Positions 60,968-64,000 of a stretch of 64,000 nucleotides of DNA are shown here, piece by piece (the stretch's first letter is position 1; each line of letters begins with the position of its first letter). The position numbers and the translations under genes were made by a program. The notes beneath the pieces were generated by a model. That model ran no database searches and was not told where the DNA came from. It saw nothing but the letters and a program-made list of their open reading frames with translations. This DNA comes from Marinilabiliales bacterium (lineage in GTDB: Bacteria; Bacteroidota; Bacteroidia; Bacteroidales; ML635J-15), in assembly GCA_002869385.1 (NCBI GenBank), contig PKTB01000005.1, forward strand, positions 1-64,000. Direction: 5' to 3'.

Positions 60968-62506
60968 CTAAATAAGTTTCTTAAGAAGAGCTTTCATATC
61001 AACTTTCTCTTTGACAATCTCTGCAACTTTATCCATTGAAACTCGTTCCTGCTCCATTGTGTCTCTATGGCGAAGAGTAACAGTTCTATCCTCAGCTGTT
61101 TGATTATCAACTGTAATACAGAAAGGGGTTCCAATAGCATCTTGACGACGATATCGCTTACCAATAGAATCTTTTTCTTCATATTGGCAATTCATATCAA
61201 ACTTAAGCTCGTTTAATATTTCACGAGCTAATTCAGGAAGACCATCTTTTTTAACAAGTGGTAAAACTGCAACTTTTACAGGAGCGAGTGGTGCAGGAAT
61301 ATTTAAAACGACTCTGGTTTCATCACCAACTTTTTCTTCGTTATAACATGCAGATAGAACAGATAAGAAAGTTCTGTCCAATCCAATAGAAGTTTCAACT
61401 ACATAAGGTACATAGCTTTCACCAGACTCATTATCGAAGAACCTAATCTTTTTACCAGAAAATTTCTCATGTTGAGAAAGGTCAAAATCTGTACGTGAAT
61501 GAATTCCTTCAAGCTCTTTGAAACCAAATGGGAATTCAAATTCGATATCGTATGCTGCATTTGCATAATGAGCAAGTTTATCGTGCTCGTGCCAACGATA
61601 CTTATCAGCATTGATACCCATAGCATGATGCCATTTTAGACGCTTTTCTCTCCATTCTTCGAAATATTTCATTTCTTCGCCCGGCTTCACAAAATATTGC
61701 ATCTCCATTTGTTCGAATTCGCGCATCCTGAAAATAAATTGACGTGCAACAATTTCGTTTCTGAAAGCTTTTCCAATTTGTGCTATCCCAAAAGGAAGTT
61801 TCATTCGACCGGTTTTTTGCACATTAAGATAATTTACAAAGATACCTTGTGCAGTTTCAGGTCTCAAATAGATAGTATTAGCACCTTCTGAGACTGAACC
61901 TAACTTTGTGTCGAACATTAGGTTAAACTGGCGTACTTCTGTCCAGTTACGACTTCCTGAAACAGGACATGCGATTTCAAGATCGATAATCAACTGGCGA
62001 ACTCTTTCAAGGTCTCCTGCATCCATAGCAGTAACAAACTCAGCCATAATATCTTTCTGCTTCTGTTTATATCCAAGAACTCTTTGATTTGTTTCAAGAA
62101 ATTGTTGCTCGTCAAACTGCTCACCAAAACGTTTAGCTGCTTTTTTGACCTCTTTCTTTATCTTATCGTTAAGCTTCTCAATATAATCCTCGATAAGAAC
62201 ATCAGCACGATATCTTTTCTTAGAATCTTTATTGTCAATTAATGGATCATTAAATGCATCGACATGGCCGGAAGCTTTCCAAACAGTTGGGTGCATAAAT
62301 ATTGCTGAATCAATACCAACAACATTCTCATTCATCTGCGTCATTGATTTCCACCAATACTCTTTAATATTGTTTTTTAATTCTGCACCATTCTGTCCAT
62401 AATCATATACTGCACTTAAACCATCATACAATTCTTAGGATTGAAAAATAAATCCATACTCTTTTGAGTGAGCTATAATTTTCTTGAAAAGATCTTCTTG
62501 TACCAT
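60968..62506 (-). CDS. glyS: Glycyl-tRNA synthetase (single-chain class II), with in-frame TAA
   Basis: Essential class IIa synthetase that charges tRNA-Gly. YDGLSAVYDYGQNG, RPETAQGIFVNYLN (motif 2 region), EFEQMEMQYF, GIHSRTDFDLSQHEKFSGK and ETSIGLDRTFLSVL (motif 3) are diagnostic, with an anticodon-binding domain at the C-terminus. Codon 24 (62435-62437) is TAA in GFIFQS-x-ELYDGL, where the family has Ser (SSEIYDG). With ATG at 62506 the total is 512 positions, exactly as expected. TCA to TAA is one C to A change. A start downstream of the stop would delete part of the conserved N-terminal block. Confidence 0.94.
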
Positions 62507-62584
62507 TACGATTATTCTTATTTTATTAATAATTATTCACTTTTATTTTTTTGTTCAATATCTTTTAAAAAAACATTATCAAAT

Positions 62585-63160
62585 CTACCTATTAAACAAA
62601 ACTCCCAATTGGAAGACCGGACAAAAATACAAATCATTTTCATTATACACAGCAGATAAGTGAATTAGCTGAGTAGTAAATGATATTTTTTTCGTCAACA
62701 TGTAGTCAAAACTTAATGATGGATAGACCACCCAGGCGCCATAGCTATAAAAATCACCCTGATTTATTATGCTACCATTTTGTTGTGTGATATGCAAATT
62801 CTTTAAACGACCTCTGGCAAGACCAATATTTGCACAAAACCTCATCTTACCATGTATAAATGTATATCCAAAAATAAGACCTCCATAACCAAGACTAATA
62901 TATGAATTCACTGAACCGGATGTTATATACTTTGCTTTTTGAGTTCCACCGGCAAGTACAACACACAAGTGTTTGGTTGGATAAAATCGCAACAAGCCTC
63001 CAAGACCAAAACTAAAATTGCTAATTTCTTGTGATTGATTTTGATAACGCGTATATCCTGGTTGGAAAAAAAGCATCCCACCACTATAAAGCGACTTTTC
63101 CTGACAATATGCATTGTAGGTTAGACTATAAAGAAGTAATCCGAGTAATATTTTTTTCAT
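62585..63160 (-). CDS. Outer-membrane beta-barrel-like protein of unknown function
   Basis: A 191-residue protein. A signal peptide (residues 1-19, ending AYCQ) precedes alternating hydrophobic/aromatic strands (GGMLFFQPGYTRYQN, LGYGGLIFGYTFIHG, PSLSFDYMLTKKISFT) typical of a small eight-stranded barrel. The protein ends in a strand-like LGVLFNR. No functional clue is visible. Confidence 0.7.
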   Translation of the reverse strand: MKKILLGLLLYSLTYNAYCQEKSLYSGGMLFFQPGYTRYQNQSQEISNFSFGLGGLLRFYPTKHLCVVLAGGTQKAKYITSGSVNSYISLGYGGLIFGYTFIHGKMRFCANIGLARGRLKNLHITQQNGSIINQGDFYSYGAWVVYPSLSFDYMLTKKISFTTQLIHLSAVYNENDLYFCPVFQLGVLFNR

Positions 63161-63169
63161 TAATAAATA

Positions 63170-64000
63170 CTACTTTGGCAAATCAGTTTCAGCATCAATT
63201 AATACCTCTGTCTGTCTGTTTCCATGAAAAATAGCCTGATAAATAACCTCTCCCTTTTGATTCCAGTAGGTAGATTTACCTTCCTTCATTCCATCTTTAT
63301 AATTAACCTCTGAATCGCGGCCACCCCAATCATAAAATGTTTGCCACTTACCATCAGGTTTATCCATCTTGTAGTTTTCTACTTTGATGATATCTCCATT
63401 ATTATTACGATATACAAATTTACCGTCACGAAGACCTTCGTTATAGTTCCCGGAGATTATTTGATTTCCACGAATATTATATGTATTGTAAGATCCGTGC
63501 AGAACAGATGTAGTCTTATTTTTTACACTAAAATCGTCGTCAGATTCAACTTCAATCAATTTATAGGTTTCTTCAAGTTGTTTTTTACCATTTGGAAACC
63601 AAAAGTAATTTTTACCTGAGATTAGTCCATCTGTATATTCAATTAGTGACTTTTTTTGTCCGTTCTCATGAAACGTCTCCCACTTATCCTGCATTACACC
63701 TAAATCGTAATTACCTTTCATTGCCAAAGTTCCATCATCATACCACTCCTTCCACTCTCCAACTTCGTAATCATTTTCAAACATACCTTCTCTAAACTGC
63801 TGTCCATTTTCAAAAAACACATTCCACACACCACTTTTTTTGCCAGCATCATAATCAACTTCTTTCCAAATTTGTCCATTTGAATACCAAAAAGTCCATC
63901 TACCATCCATCTTACCTTTTATGTAGTTCCCCTCATTTCCTTTTGTGCCATCTGAACGCCAGTAAGTCCATAATCCATCCTGAAGATCATTTTTAAAATT
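63170..64000 (-). CDS. MORN/YwqK-like repeat protein (5' end outside window)
   Basis: The frame is open to the right edge, so the N-terminus is missing. It consists of about 11 tandem units of 20-25 residues of the form DGxWxxWYxNGQxxxExxY, the MORN-variant/YwqK (toxin-antitoxin-annotated) repeat. Such proteins fold as antiparallel beta sheets; their function in Bacteroidota is mostly unknown and the antitoxin label rests on weak evidence. It lies 9 bp upstream of the barrel-protein gene on the same strand, so they probably share an mRNA. Confidence 0.8.
   Translation of the reverse strand, partial: NFKNDLQDGLWTYWRSDGTKGNEGNYIKGKMDGRWTFWYSNGQIWKEVDYDAGKKSGVWNVFFENGQQFREGMFENDYEVGEWKEWYDDGTLAMKGNYDLGVMQDKWETFHENGQKKSLIEYTDGLISGKNYFWFPNGKKQLEETYKLIEVESDDDFSVKNKTTSVLHGSYNTYNIRGNQIISGNYNEGLRDGKFVYRNNNGDIIKVENYKMDKPDGKWQTFYDWGGRDSEVNYKDGMKEGKSTYWNQKGEVIYQAIFHGNRQTEVLIDAETDLPK

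Noticed and set aside
6480..62437. UAA reassigned to serine (alternative genetic code)
   Set aside because: Clear full-length genes (rplM, rpsI, tsf, pyrH, frr) end naturally in TAA, and the interrupted positions imply Glu and Gly as well as Ser. All three stop codons are involved.
63170..64000. Toxin-antitoxin system suggested by YwqK-like repeats
   Set aside because: No toxin gene is adjacent. The neighbour is a barrel-like protein and the antitoxin label for this repeat family is weak.

Overview
The window comes from an A+T-rich member of the phylum Bacteroidota, possibly near Bacteroidales/Marinilabiliales. The evidence is: seven proteins with type IX secretion (T9SS) sorting domains or T9SS roles, including PorZ; a SprB-repeat adhesin; TAnnTTTG promoter boxes (-7 class); the gene orders lpxK-purine nucleoside phosphorylase and dxr-rseP; and Bacteroidota-type S2, L13, S9 and GlyRS sequences. 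No phage, insertion sequence, CRISPR array or plasmid module was seen. The content is mostly chromosomal housekeeping plus cell-surface proteins.

Layout. 0-3.5 kb: a 5'-truncated SprB-like adhesin. 3.6-5.5 kb: a long PurF-type amidophosphoribosyltransferase paralogue. 5.7-12.3 kb: MsrAB, a TolC/HlyD export pair, an M1 peptidase and an AlkD-like DNA repair protein. 12.4-19.6 kb: lpxK, purine nucleoside phosphorylase, a polysaccharide deacetylase-like protein, aminopeptidase P, der and era. 19.7-22.9 kb: YjbR, a lipoprotein, threonine aldolase and a GNAT-like protein. 23.2-25.9 kb: the translation cluster rplM-rpsI-rpsB-tsf. 26-41.9 kb: surface and secreted proteins (outer-membrane receptor, T9SS cargo, M16 peptidase, a nuclease), with tRNA-Ala. 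41.9-50.4 kb: YkgJ, pyrC, a thioredoxin-like protein, pyrH-frr, tsaB and a cation-chloride/amino-acid permease. 50.5-58.3 kb: a seven-gene leftward operon, M23 peptidase-dxr-rseP-unknown-rdgB-porZ-recO, joining envelope and T9SS functions. 58.5-64 kb: a Cys/Met PLP enzyme, tRNA-Cys, an EamA transporter, glyS, an outer-membrane protein and a MORN/YwqK-like repeat protein cut by the window end.

The dominant anomaly is a set of 17 in-frame premature stop codons in 14 genes (12 TAA, 3 TGA, 2 TAG). Several of these genes are normally essential: rpsB (codon 2), glyS, der and lpxK. Every one keeps the reading frame; I found no frameshift. Where the family residue is known, the stop replaces Ser (rpsB, msrA, der, glyS), Glu (ltaE, probably lpxK and tolC) or Gly (porZ). 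All are one G:C to T:A transversion away from the expected codon. Missense changes of the same type also appear: Der NKxD to NKxY, and two consensus Gly to Cys in the SprB repeats. This looks like a G:C to T:A substitution signature (oxidative damage or low-coverage consensus error, or a strong mutator state), not a recoded genetic code. A second unexplained feature is a family of 7-bp tandem repeats (GACCGAT/GAAGACC) scattered through at least five intergenic regions.
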